The notes beneath the pieces were generated by a model. It did no database searches and had not been told where the DNA came from. It saw nothing but the letters and a program-made list of their open reading frames with translations. A stretch of 64,000 nucleotides of DNA, taken from positions 62,001 through 126,000 of the forward strand of contig JAETQD010000003.1 of assembly GCA_021770825.1 (NCBI GenBank), given 5' to 3'. A program made the translations under genes and the position numbers. Positions 8,791 to 16,963 of this stretch are shown here, one piece after another (the first letter of the stretch is position 1; every line of letters starts with the position of its first letter). The DNA comes from Clostridium sp. (GTDB lineage Bacteria > Bacillota > Clostridia > Lachnospirales > Lachnospiraceae).

Positions 8791-8873
8791 GGACGAACCT
8801 ACATGGAGTTACAGGATATTTCGTCCTGAAGGACTTTGCACTTTAAGAACGAAAAGAAAAAAGGAGCAAAGTC
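8769..8873 (+). promoter_or_regulatory. Candidate attenuator/RBS-sequestering structure before MFS gene
   Basis: Several inverted repeats can compete: ctccatg (8771-8777) with catggag (8802-8808); tgctcc (8769-8774) with ggagca (8863-8868); cagga/tcctg (8812-8828); and gactttgc (8832-8839) with gcaaagtc (8866-8873). The last pairing abuts the ribosome-binding site of the MFS gene. The first arm is inside the leader peptide coding sequence, so ribosome stalling there could switch the fold. Confidence 0.5.
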
Positions 8874-8876
8874 AAA

Positions 8877-9752
8877 ATGAAAGTATTTTATAATTTTATC
8901 AAAGAAATCCGGAATTTCGGAATTTTATGGCTGACCCAGGCTTTTTCATCCCTGGGAAGTTCCATGACCAATTTTGCGCTGATTCTCTTTGACTTATTTA
9001 CGTTTCTGGCAGCTTTCCTGTCTCTCTTGTTCCTCATTGAGATTCCGGAAATTTCCAGTAAAGCGAAGAGGACGGAGACCGTTTTTCAGTCCGTTGGGGA
9101 AGTACTGGGATACTTAAAGGAGAACCGCGGAATCCTGGATATGATTCTCTGTATGGCATGCATCAATCTGATTGCATCCACATACGAAGCGGCCCTTCCG
9201 CCCATGGTATTATCACGGGCCGGAGGCGGGAAGATCGCCCTGGGGCTGGTCAATGGGGCAGTGGGAGCTGCCACACTTTGCGGAAGCGTGATCGCCTCCC
9301 TGTATCCGGCGCCCAAAAGCCGGGTCCGGGTATTTTTTAACGTCCTGCTCTTGTCCATGAGCACGGAAAATTTTCTTCTGGCTTTTGGACGGACCGTTCC
9401 GGTCTGGTGCCTGGGAGCCGTACTGGGATGGATTGCCATTCCCGTCATGCAGGCCAACATGGACGTTTTACTGCGGAGTCATATTCCTGTGACCATGCAG
9501 GGACGGGTGTATTCCGCCCGCAATACCCTCCAGTTTTTTACCATTCCCGTGGGATATTTCCTGGGAGGTTTCCTGGTGGACTATGTGTTTGAGCCCTTTA
9601 TGGCGGCTCAGAAGTCCGGGAGCCTGCTTCTCTTAATCTTCGGGGAAGGAAAGGGCTCGGGTGCTGCTCTTTTGTTTTTTGTCATTGCCATACCGGGGAT
9701 TCTGGTGTGCCTGATGTTCAGGCAGGACCGAAATATATGGAATCTTGAGTAA
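8877..9752 (+). CDS. MFS exporter with a large internal in-frame deletion
   Basis: A 291-residue protein of the Mef-like MFS group (usual length about 410). The start (FGILWLTQAFSSLGSSMTNF) is typical of helix 1, but it jumps after FAL straight into ILFDLFTFLAAFLSLLFLIE, which belongs near residue 155-180 of full-length homologues. About 130 residues (helices 2-5 and the loop 2-3 signature) are missing without a frameshift. The second half (helices 6-11, PVTMQGRVYSARNTLQFFTI) is intact. Transport is unlikely; it is probably a decaying or residual gene. The AAAAAGGAG ribosome site is retained. Confidence 0.75.
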   Translation: MKVFYNFIKEIRNFGILWLTQAFSSLGSSMTNFALILFDLFTFLAAFLSLLFLIEIPEISSKAKRTETVFQSVGEVLGYLKENRGILDMILCMACINLIASTYEAALPPMVLSRAGGGKIALGLVNGAVGAATLCGSVIASLYPAPKSRVRVFFNVLLLSMSTENFLLAFGRTVPVWCLGAVLGWIAIPVMQANMDVLLRSHIPVTMQGRVYSARNTLQFFTIPVGYFLGGFLVDYVFEPFMAAQKSGSLLLLIFGEGKGSGAALLFFVIAIPGILVCLMFRQDRNIWNLE

Positions 9753-9761
9753 ACATATAAA

Positions 9762-9803
9762 ATGGGCTGATATGGTTTGTTGGGTCAAACCGTATCAGCC
9801 CAT
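9762..9803. terminator. Bidirectional terminator between convergent genes
   Basis: Seventeen-base arms (9762-9778 and 9787-9803, one G-U pair) lie between the converging MFS and PII-like genes, flanked by A/T-rich tails on both sides. Confidence 0.75.
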
Positions 9804-9823
9804 AATTAAAATGCGTCAAATTG

Positions 9824-10504
9824 TTACAGGTCTTCAATCAGCCGCATTCCGGCTGTTTCCGTAACCGGAAGAGAGAAGACGATGGAACGAGCCTTGCTTT
9901 CGATTCCGGCCTTTTCCATGATGGCCTTCATGATGGCATTTTTGCTTTCTTTTCTGGTCACCATGAAAATCATTTCTTTTTCTGCGGCAATGGAAACCCC
10001 AAGGAATTTTTCTGCCTTCTCAGCCCCGGTTCCCTTGGCATGGATTACCGTGCCGCCGGAAGCGTTGGCCTCTCTGGCCGCATCCATGATCATTTCCGTA
10101 TATCCCTGATTTGCAATCACCACAAGGAGTTCATACTTTGTATCCTTCAATGTGCTTTCCTCTCCTTTTTTAAATTCACGGCCCTCTGTGAGGAACTGAA
10201 GCTGCTTCTTTCCCCCGATGCTGCTTAAGGGGATGATAAAGGCAATTCCACTGCCCGGAATATCAATTTTTATCTGCTTTTGCAGGCCTGTTTTTATTTT
10301 TTCCCATTCGGTGTCTGTGACAAAGGCGAAGAGAACCGCCTTTTCTGCGGCCTCCAAACCGAAGGCATCCAGGACCTCGGAGGCGGCAGTTCCCTGACCG
10401 AAGGTGAGAAAGGTCACCGTGACCCCGTATTCCTTATAGAAAGCCAGGAATCTGCGGGCCTGATTCCGGTCACTGATGGTGGCCATCATATATAATTCAC
10501 TCAT
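9824..10504 (-). CDS. Tandem PII-like signalling protein
   Basis: A 226-residue protein built from two PII/PII-like (ferredoxin-fold) halves: residues about 1-105 and 115-226. The second half is the clearer one (GGTVIHAKGTG, KFLGVSIAAEKEMIFMVTRK, SIVFSLPVTETAGMR, matching the T-loop position and the FVLPV C-strand of PII). PII proteins bind nucleotides and gate transporters. It follows a DUF1538 membrane protein by 14 bases on the same strand, so it is probably the cytoplasmic regulator of that protein. Ligand unknown. Confidence 0.75.
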   Translation of the reverse strand: MSELYMMATISDRNQARRFLAFYKEYGVTVTFLTFGQGTAASEVLDAFGLEAAEKAVLFAFVTDTEWEKIKTGLQKQIKIDIPGSGIAFIIPLSSIGGKKQLQFLTEGREFKKGEESTLKDTKYELLVVIANQGYTEMIMDAAREANASGGTVIHAKGTGAEKAEKFLGVSIAAEKEMIFMVTRKESKNAIMKAIMEKAGIESKARSIVFSLPVTETAGMRLIEDL

Positions 10505-10518
10505 AGAAACCTCACAAT

Positions 10519-12054
10519 CTATAACTCAATAATGGCATTGTCTTCCAGAAGATCAAAGGACAAAGCCGGGCTTTCCGTACCCACAGATTTCTTTCTGCGG
10601 CTTTCGGCCATCCTGGTTGCCAGCCCCATGACCTGAATGGTAATCAACGGTGTCATGGCCACCATGGCCACCACGCCGAAGGCATCGGTGACAATGTTGC
10701 CGCCCACTGCCAGACAGGCACCCTGTGCTAACGGCAGTAAGAACGCAGCCGTCATGGGACCGGATGCCACGCCGCCGGAGTCGAAGGCGATGGCCGTGTA
10801 GATTTTCGGTACAAAGAAGGAAATGGATAAAGCCACTGCATAGCCCGGTACCAGGAACCAGAGAATGGAAATTCCGGTCAGGACACGGACGATGGCAAGT
10901 CCCAGGGAGATGGCCACGCCGATGGAGAGGCCTGCTCCCATGGCCTTGGCGGAAATGGCGCCGTCGGTGATTTCCTCAACCTGTTTGTTGAGCACGTAGA
11001 CCGCGGGCTCGGCCTTTACGATAAAGTAGCCGATGACCATGGCAATGGGGATTAAAATTTCCGGATGGCTCTGTCCTGCAAGCACCTGGCCCAGATAGTT
11101 TCCGGCCGGCATGAAGCCCACGTTGGCGCCTGTCAAAAACAGCACCAGCCCCACATAGGTATAGGCCAGGCCCACCAGAATCTTTATCATTTTCCGCCTG
11201 GAAAGCTTCAGCATAAGAACCTGAAATACCATAAAGAACAGGAATATGGGCATCAGGGAGATGGAGATTTCCTTCATATAGGTAGGGATTTCCAGGGAAA
11301 ACAGCATCCAGAGCTGTCTGGAGTTATCCACTTCAAAGGCCGCAGGCGCCGTATACACGGCATCCTGGGGATTGTAGATCATTCCCAGAACCATCACCGC
11401 CAGAATGGGACCCACAGAGCATAAGGCCACAAGACCGAAGCTGTCGTCGGCCGCATGGCGGTCGCTTCGGATGGCGGAAATACCGACGCCGAGAGCCATG
11501 ATAAAGGGAACGGTCATGGGGCCGGTGGTTACGCCGCCGGAGTCAAAGGCAATGCTTAAAAAATCCCTGGGGACGAAAATTGCCAGAACAAATACGAGCA
11601 GATAGAATACAACCAGCATGGGCGGAAGGGGAATGGAAAACAGCATACGCAAAAGCGCAAGAACCAGGAACACACCCACACCGCAGGCCACCGATAAAAT
11701 CAGGACCATATTGGGGACTGCCGGAACCTGCCCTGCCAGCACCTGTAAATCCGGCTCGGAAATGGTGACAATAAATCCCAGCAGAAAGGCAATGGAAATG
11801 ATCATTGCCAGATTTTTACTTTTCGTAAGACAGGAGCCGACCCGTTCCCCCATAGGCGTCATGGACATTTCAGCTCCCAGTGTGAAAAACATCATTCCCA
11901 CCAGAATCATCACGGCTCCCATCAGAAAGCACAGCAGAATACTGGAGGAGATCGGTGCAATGGTAAAGCAAAGCACCAGTACAATGCAGATAATGGGAAG
12001 CACCGCCTGGAGCGCCTCCTGCCATTTCTCTTTTAGTTTTTTTCTGATTCCCAA
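10519..12054 (-). CDS. DUF1538 family integral membrane protein
   Basis: A 511-residue polytopic membrane protein, internally duplicated. The motif AFDSGGV occurs in both halves (AFDSGGVTTGPMTVPFIMAL and, later, AFDSGGVASGPMTAAFLLPL), which is diagnostic of DUF1538 and looks like paired re-entrant pore loops of a transporter. The only suitable start is TTG at 12054 with AAAGGA further upstream. The C-terminal tail (about 470-511) is hydrophilic. It forms an operon with the downstream PII-like gene. The substrate is unknown. Confidence 0.85.
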   Translation of the reverse strand: MGIRKKLKEKWQEALQAVLPIICIVLVLCFTIAPISSSILLCFLMGAVMILVGMMFFTLGAEMSMTPMGERVGSCLTKSKNLAMIISIAFLLGFIVTISEPDLQVLAGQVPAVPNMVLILSVACGVGVFLVLALLRMLFSIPLPPMLVVFYLLVFVLAIFVPRDFLSIAFDSGGVTTGPMTVPFIMALGVGISAIRSDRHAADDSFGLVALCSVGPILAVMVLGMIYNPQDAVYTAPAAFEVDNSRQLWMLFSLEIPTYMKEISISLMPIFLFFMVFQVLMLKLSRRKMIKILVGLAYTYVGLVLFLTGANVGFMPAGNYLGQVLAGQSHPEILIPIAMVIGYFIVKAEPAVYVLNKQVEEITDGAISAKAMGAGLSIGVAISLGLAIVRVLTGISILWFLVPGYAVALSISFFVPKIYTAIAFDSGGVASGPMTAAFLLPLAQGACLAVGGNIVTDAFGVVAMVAMTPLITIQVMGLATRMAESRRKKSVGTESPALSFDLLEDNAIIEL

Positions 12055-12091
12055 ATGATTACCAACATCCTTTCATGAGACACTTATTACT

Positions 12092-12120
12092 ATTATAAAG
12101 GGGGCAGGGGGGATTTGCAA
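12092..12120 (-). promoter_or_regulatory. Promoter of DUF1538-PII operon
   Basis: Minus-strand TTGCAA (12115-12120), 17-base spacer, TATAAT (12092-12097). Confidence 0.75.
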
Positions 12121-12215
12121 GGAAAAGAGTGTTAAGAAACCGGGAAGAAAACTGTGCGAATTATGAAAAGTATGACAAAAAATGTTAAAAACATATATAT
12201 TTTTTGTGCATTTTG

Positions 12216-12224
12216 TGATATAAT
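12216..12224 (+). promoter_or_regulatory. Extended -10 promoter of fusion oxidoreductase
   Basis: TGATATAAT (TG-N-TATAAT) about 50 bases before the start codon, with no good -35. A TGTGA-N6-TTCA-like half palindrome overlaps it (12214-12228) and could be a CRP/FNR-family site; that is speculative. Confidence 0.5.
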
Positions 12225-12274
12225 TTCAAAATAGGCAACTATTGTGAAAACGAAGGGAAAGGAATGAAGGAAAA

Positions 12275-14857
12275 ATGAAAGTACTTGTTATCGGCGGTGT
12301 AGCTGCCGGAACCAAGACCGCAGCCAAGTTAAAAAGAGAAGACAGAAGTGCGGAAGTGACTGTAATCACAAAGAGCAGAGATATTTCCTATGCCGGATGC
12401 GGTCTTCCCTACTATGTGGGCGGAGCCATTGAAGAAGAAAGCGAGCTGATCGTCAACACTCCGGCCAGGTTTGCAGCCCTCACAGGTGTAAATGTTGTGA
12501 CAGGAAAAGAAGCTGTGGCGGTGAATGCAGGAGAAAAGTCTGTGAAGGTGAAGGACGTGACCACAGGCGCAGAGGAGATTCTTACCTATGATAAACTGGT
12601 GATTGCCACAGGTGCATCTCCGGCAGTTCCTCCGGTGAAGGGAATGGAGCTTCCGGGCGTATTTACCATGAGAACACCTGAGGACGCCGTTTCCGTGCGT
12701 GCCTACGTGGATGCCAATGGCGTAAAGAAGGCCGTTGTGGTGGGCGCCGGATTCATCGGTTTAGAGGTGGCTGAGAACTTAAAACAGAAAGGCGTCACCG
12801 TTACTGTGATCGACTTTGCATCCCAGATTCTTCCTAATATTCTGGACCCGGAGCTGGCTGCATACGTGAAAAAACACCTGTTAAAGCAGGGAATCCGTGT
12901 GATCACAGGAACCAAGGCTGAGGAAATCACCGGAGAAGACCAGGTGACAGGCGTGAAGACCACTGCCGGAACCTTAAACTGCGGCCTGGTAATTATGGCA
13001 GCAGGAATCCGTCCCAATACAGCGTTCTTAGAGGGAACAGGAATTGAGATGAATAAGGGAACCATTCTGGTGGATTCCTCCATGAAAACAAATCTTCCGG
13101 ATGTTTATGCTGCCGGAGACTGCGTTCAGGTGGTGAACCGGATTACGGGCGCGCCCCAGTGGTCTCCCATGGGCTCCTCCGCCAACATGGAAGGACGGAC
13201 CCTGGCCCAGGTTCTGAGCGGAAAGAACAAGACCTATCCGGGCGTTCTGGGAACAGGCGTTGTGAAGCTTCCGGGTATGAACTGCGGACGCACAGGACTT
13301 ACAGAAGAGCAGGCGAAGACTGCAGGCTATGATGTGGTGACAGCCCTTTCCATCATGGATGACAAGGCACACTACTATCCCGATGCATCTTCCTTTATTA
13401 CAAAGGTAATTGCAGATAAAAACACCCATAAATTACTGGGAATCCAGGTGCTGGGTTCCGGTGCCGTGGACAAGATGGTGGATATTGCAGTTATGGGTAT
13501 CAACATGGGAGCCGTGCTGGAAGATTTCGAGAATGCGGATTTCGCTTACGCACCGCCGTTCTCCACTGCCATCCATCCGTTGGTTCAGTCCGTCTGTGTG
13601 CTGTTAAATAAGATCAACGGTGTGATTGAGACCATGACTCCGGCCGAGTATGCCGAAGGAAAGGCCAAGGGCTACCGTGTTCTGGATACCGCTCCGGTTC
13701 CAACCGTCCGCGGAGCGCAGTACATCGACCTGACCCAGGTAAATGGTGAGCTGGAGGGAATCGGCAAGGACGAAAAATTACTGCTTGTCTGTGCCAAAGG
13801 CAAGAGAGGCTATTTCTTACAGAACCGCTTAAGACACTTCGGTTATACCAATACTCTTGTACTGGAAGGCGGCGCCACATTCAACGATGTGAAGGTGGAG
13901 AATACCGGAGCGCAGGTTTCCAAGGAAGAGGAAACCAGAGTGAAGGCGTTGGGATTCTTAAAGGATAAGAGAACCCCCGATAAATTCAATGGCCGTGTCA
14001 TCACAAGAAACGGAAAGGTGACAGCAGAAGAGGCAAAGACCATCGCTGAGGCCGCAGAGCGGTTCGGAAGCGGCGAAGTGACCATGACCTCCCGTCTGAC
14101 CATGGAAATCCAGGGCGTTGCTTTCGACAACATTGAGCCTCTCCGCGAGTTCTTAATGGAGGCTGGTCTGGAAACAGGCGGAACCGGCTCCAAGGTGCGT
14201 CCGGTTGTATCCTGTAAGGGAACCACCTGTCAGTATGGTCTCATTGATACCTTCGGCCTGTCCGAGGAGATTCATGAGCGTTTCTACCACGGATATGCAG
14301 GGGTTAAGCTGCCCCATAAATTTAAAATTGCAGTGGGCGGATGTCCCAACAACTGCGTGAAGCCGGATTTGAACGATCTGGGTGTGATCGGCCAGAGAGT
14401 TCCGGTGATTAATTTTGAAAAGTGCCATGGATGTAAGGTCTGCCAGGTGGAGAATGCCTGTCCCATCAAGGTGGCTCATGTGGCGGATGGAAAGATCAAC
14501 GTGGACGAGAATGCCTGCAACCACTGCGGACGCTGTATCGGAAAATGCCCCTTCGGTGCATTTGAGGAGTATACCAACGGTTACCGCGTTTACATAGGCG
14601 GACGCTGGGGCAAGAAGGTGGCCCATGGCGTTTACCTGGATAAGGTATTTACCGATAAGGAAGAGGTTCTTTCCATTATCGAAAAGGCAATCCTTTTATT
14701 CCGTGAACAGGGAATCACAGGAGAGCGCTTTGCCGATACCGTGGCAAGAATCGGATTCGAGAATGTACAGGCCCAGCTCCTTTCGGACGATCTGCTGGCA
14801 AGAAAAGAAGAAAACATTGCCGCACAGAAACACTTAAAGGGCGGGGCTACCTGCTAA
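12275..14857 (+). CDS. CoA-disulfide-reductase-like flavoprotein fused to rhodanese, sulfite-reductase-like and ferredoxin domains
   Basis: An 860-residue cytoplasmic multidomain redox enzyme. Residues 1-450: FAD/NAD(P)H pyridine nucleotide-disulfide oxidoreductase with the single redox Cys42 in CGLPYY (CoADR/Nox type) and GxGxxG-like VVVGAGFIGLEVAE. About 470-545: rhodanese-like domain with Cys506 in VCAKGKRGY. About 570-700: nitrite/sulfite-reductase half with siroheme-4Fe4S ligands C647, C652, C690 and C694 (CKGTTC, GGCPNNC). About 710-775: two ferredoxin motifs (CHGCKVCQVENACP, CNHCGRCIGKCP). The order suggests NAD(P)H electrons flow via FAD/FeS to reduce a sulfur species held as persulfide. 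Monocistronic, with its own promoter and terminator. Confidence 0.85.
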   Translation: MKVLVIGGVAAGTKTAAKLKREDRSAEVTVITKSRDISYAGCGLPYYVGGAIEEESELIVNTPARFAALTGVNVVTGKEAVAVNAGEKSVKVKDVTTGAEEILTYDKLVIATGASPAVPPVKGMELPGVFTMRTPEDAVSVRAYVDANGVKKAVVVGAGFIGLEVAENLKQKGVTVTVIDFASQILPNILDPELAAYVKKHLLKQGIRVITGTKAEEITGEDQVTGVKTTAGTLNCGLVIMAAGIRPNTAFLEGTGIEMNKGTILVDSSMKTNLPDVYAAGDCVQVVNRITGAPQWSPMGSSANMEGRTLAQVLSGKNKTYPGVLGTGVVKLPGMNCGRTGLTEEQAKTAGYDVVTALSIMDDKAHYYPDASSFITKVIADKNTHKLLGIQVLGSGAVDKMVDIAVMGINMGAVLEDFENADFAYAPPFSTAIHPLVQSVCVLLNKINGVIETMTPAEYAEGKAKGYRVLDTAPVPTVRGAQYIDLTQVNGELEGIGKDEKLLLVCAKGKRGYFLQNRLRHFGYTNTLVLEGGATFNDVKVENTGAQVSKEEETRVKALGFLKDKRTPDKFNGRVITRNGKVTAEEAKTIAEAAERFGSGEVTMTSRLTMEIQGVAFDNIEPLREFLMEAGLETGGTGSKVRPVVSCKGTTCQYGLIDTFGLSEEIHERFYHGYAGVKLPHKFKIAVGGCPNNCVKPDLNDLGVIGQRVPVINFEKCHGCKVCQVENACPIKVAHVADGKINVDENACNHCGRCIGKCPFGAFEEYTNGYRVYIGGRWGKKVAHGVYLDKVFTDKEEVLSIIEKAILLFREQGITGERFADTVARIGFENVQAQLLSDDLLARKEENIAAQKHLKGGATC

Positions 14858-14862
14858 AAAAT

Positions 14863-14903
14863 ATGCCGCTTTGCAGAAAGTTCTCTGCAAGGCGGCATTT
14901 TGT
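14863..14903 (+). terminator. Terminator after fusion oxidoreductase
   Basis: Fifteen-base arms (14863-14877 and 14884-14898, with a G-U pair) followed by tttgtt. The convergent aroF ends nearby and may share it. Confidence 0.8.
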
Positions 14904-14919
14904 TGGGATTGCTGCTTGA

Positions 14920-15933
14920 TCAGGAATTTAAAATCCGGAAGAAATCCACGGAACGGTTGACTTTCTTCATCAGATCATCAAACATCTGGGGAGTCAGGGA
15001 CTGGGCTCCGTCGCAGAGGGCCTTTTCCGGATTGTTGTGGACCTCGATCATTAAGCCGTCAGCTCCGGCGGCGATGGCGGCCAGGGCGAGGGGTTCCACC
15101 ATGAAGCGGATTCCGGCCGCATGGCTGGGGTCGATGATTACGGGAAGGTGGGTTTTGGACTTTAACATGGGAACGGCGGAGATATCCAGGGTGTTCCGCA
15201 TGGAGGTCTCGAAGGTGCGGATACCGCGCTCGCAGAGGATTACATTTTCATTTCCTCCGGCCATGATGTATTCGGCGCTCATCAGCATCTCATCCAGGGT
15301 GTTGGCCAGGCCGCGCTTTAACAGGATGGGCTTGTTGATTTTTCCCAGCTCTTTTAAGAGTTCAAAGTTCTGCATGTTGCGGGCGCCCACCTGAATCACG
15401 TCCACATCATCAAAAAGATGCAAGTGCTCCGGACTCATGATTTCGGTGACAACCGGGAGACCTGTGGCTTTTTTCGCTTCCAGCAGCAAATCCAGACCCT
15501 GTTCGTGGAGCCCCTGGAACGCATAGGGGGAAGTCCTGGGCTTGAAGGCGCCGCCGCGGAGCAGATGGGCGCCGGACCGCTTTACGTCCTCAGCCACTTC
15601 TGTGATCTGTTCCTTTGTCTCGATGGAGCAGGGGCCTGCAATCACCTGGAAATGGCCGCCGCCGATCTTTCTTCCGCAGACATCAATGACAGTCCGCTCC
15701 GGATGCATGGAAAGATTGGCTTTTTTATAGGGCTCGCGGATTCTGCGGACGTCCTCCACCACGTCCATGGCACGGAGCCAGTCTTCATGGATGGCTGTGG
15801 TATCGCCGATGAGGCCGATTAAGGATGCCTCGGTACCTTCGGAGAGATGGAGCTTAAAGCCCTGGTCTGTGAGTCTGGTTTTTAATTCTTCCACCTTCTG
15901 CGGATTGGCGCCGCGTTTCAAAATAATAATCAT
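14920..15933 (-). CDS. aroF: 3-deoxy-7-phosphoheptulonate (DAHP) synthase
   Basis: A 337-residue class I-beta DAHP synthase. It condenses PEP and erythrose-4-phosphate, the first step of aromatic amino acid synthesis. Residues 1-70 form the ferredoxin-like/ACT-like regulatory extension typical of the Thermotoga/Listeria type. The (beta/alpha)8 barrel carries IAGPCSIET, GGAFKPRTSPYAFQG, RGIRTFE and IIDPSHAAG. The ATG at 15933 sits nine bases behind AGGAGG. That ribosome site directly follows a terminator, and a Phe/Tyr-rich leader peptide precedes it, so expression is probably controlled by attenuation. Confidence 0.95.
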   Translation of the reverse strand: MIIILKRGANPQKVEELKTRLTDQGFKLHLSEGTEASLIGLIGDTTAIHEDWLRAMDVVEDVRRIREPYKKANLSMHPERTVIDVCGRKIGGGHFQVIAGPCSIETKEQITEVAEDVKRSGAHLLRGGAFKPRTSPYAFQGLHEQGLDLLLEAKKATGLPVVTEIMSPEHLHLFDDVDVIQVGARNMQNFELLKELGKINKPILLKRGLANTLDEMLMSAEYIMAGGNENVILCERGIRTFETSMRNTLDISAVPMLKSKTHLPVIIDPSHAAGIRFMVEPLALAAIAAGADGLMIEVHNNPEKALCDGAQSLTPQMFDDLMKKVNRSVDFFRILNS

Positions 15934-15948
15934 AATACGTTTCCTCCT

Positions 15949-15986
15949 AAAAAATAAAACCGGTGTCTGCTGCGCGCAAACACCGG
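15949..15986 (-). terminator. Attenuator hairpin upstream of aroF
   Basis: Minus-strand arms ccggtgt (15980-15986) and acaccgg (15960-15966) with a further TGC/GCA pairing, followed by a T-rich tail (TTTTATTTTTT). It lies between the leader peptide stop and the aroF ribosome site, where a simple end-of-gene terminator would make no sense. Confidence 0.8.
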
Positions 15987-16002
15987 CTCCTTTTTGTTCC
16001 TG

Positions 16003-16119
16003 TTATTCATGGGAATTCGGAGAGGTTTGATTCACACAGCAAAAGCAGTCCGCGCTGGTATAATAGCCCGGAAAATAATAGAAGAAATAAGATGTTTTAA
16101 AAGTCAGATTCTTCATCAT
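16003..16119 (-). CDS. Phe/Tyr-rich leader peptide of aroF
   Basis: A 38-codon frame behind GAAAGGA (16127-16133, spacing seven). It encodes a peptide starting MMKNLTFKTS and then YFFYYFPGYYT, i.e. eight aromatic residues within eleven codons. It ends with TAA before the attenuator. Such a run of codons for the pathway end products is the signature of ribosome-mediated transcription attenuation, as in pheL. Minus-strand promoter, leader, terminator and aroF are all correctly ordered. Later Cys codons (ADCFCCVN) are an additional oddity. Confidence 0.85.
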   Translation of the reverse strand: MMKNLTFKTSYFFYYFPGYYTSADCFCCVNQTSPNSHE

Positions 16120-16157
16120 TGCTGTGTCCTTTCTGAATTCTTTTTTTCACTGTGAAC

Positions 16158-16186
16158 ATCATAACGCCAAAGGGCCCATTTGTCAA
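16158..16186 (-). promoter_or_regulatory. Promoter of aroF leader
   Basis: Minus-strand TTGACA (16181-16186), 17-base spacer, TATGAT (16158-16163). It gives a leader of roughly 215 nt before aroF. Confidence 0.88.
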
Positions 16187-16223
16187 CAAAAAAATTTAAC
16201 AATTTAAAGTGCAACGCTTTTAA

Positions 16224-16826
16224 CTACGAAAGGGAAACTGTGGAGGCGATGATTTCCACGCAGGCTTCGATGCCAAGCTTTCCGCTGTTTAGGCATAAGT
16301 CATAATTTTTCGGTTTGCCCCATTCATTGCCGCTGTAATACTGGTAGTATTCCAGGCGCTTTCTGTCGATGGCACGGATTCTGGCTTCCATTTTCTTTGC
16401 ATCCACATCCGCTTCCCGTTCCAGGGACAAAAGCCGTTCCACCCGCTTTTTTAAGCTGGAGCAGATGAAAACTGCAAAGGGATCGTCTGCAATCACATCG
16501 GAGCAGCGCCCGATGAGAACGCAGGGGCCTTCCTGGGCCAATTGTTTGATGATTTTTGACTGGATGACAAAAAGCTGGTCCGAGACAGGAATCTCATAGC
16601 GGCTTGAGAAGGGATCAATGGCGGCATATTTGTAGTCGATCCGCTCCCGGTTTCCAATGACCTCATCATTGGCATGGAAGATCTCTTCTGCGATATTGCT
16701 GTCCTCGGAAGCCATGGAAATCAGTTCCTTATCGTAAAATGGAATTCCAAACTTTTTCGCAAGCCGGAATCCGATCTCACGTCCGCCGCTTCCAAATTCC
16801 CGGCTGATGGTGATTACTTTGCTCAT
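16224..16826 (-). CDS. Cytidylate kinase-like P-loop protein
   Basis: About 200 residues. It belongs to the cytidylate-kinase-like family common in clostridia, P-loop nucleotide kinases of unproven substrate. The N-terminus VITISREFGSGGREIGFRLA is the family's variant nucleotide-binding loop. Other marks are YDKELI, VLIGRCSDVI and the RxxxR-like lid around DRKRLEYYQYYSG. The start is ATG at 16826, because AGGAGGG (16833-16839) lies six bases upstream; the longer frame adds ten residues without a ribosome site. It is divergent from the LysR gene. Confidence 0.85.
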   Translation of the reverse strand: MSKVITISREFGSGGREIGFRLAKKFGIPFYDKELISMASEDSNIAEEIFHANDEVIGNRERIDYKYAAIDPFSSRYEIPVSDQLFVIQSKIIKQLAQEGPCVLIGRCSDVIADDPFAVFICSSLKKRVERLLSLEREADVDAKKMEARIRAIDRKRLEYYQYYSGNEWGKPKNYDLCLNSGKLGIEACVEIIASTVSLS

Positions 16827-16963
16827 AGATATCCCTCCTGTTGATTCAAATTTCAAGTGGTTCCATCATAACACATTTTTTGCGCTTTTCCAACAACTCT
16901 CTTTTTTTTCCAGGTGTTTTCGTGTATGATAATAGAAAAATTAAGGACAGCAGGAGGCATTTT

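Noticed and set aside
8780-8830. GGGACGAACC resembling a guanidine-II (mini-ykkC) ACGR loop upstream of an exporter
   Set aside because: Only one ACGA loop is present; the second hairpin has no ACGR loop on the transcribed strand, and the leader-peptide layout explains the region better.
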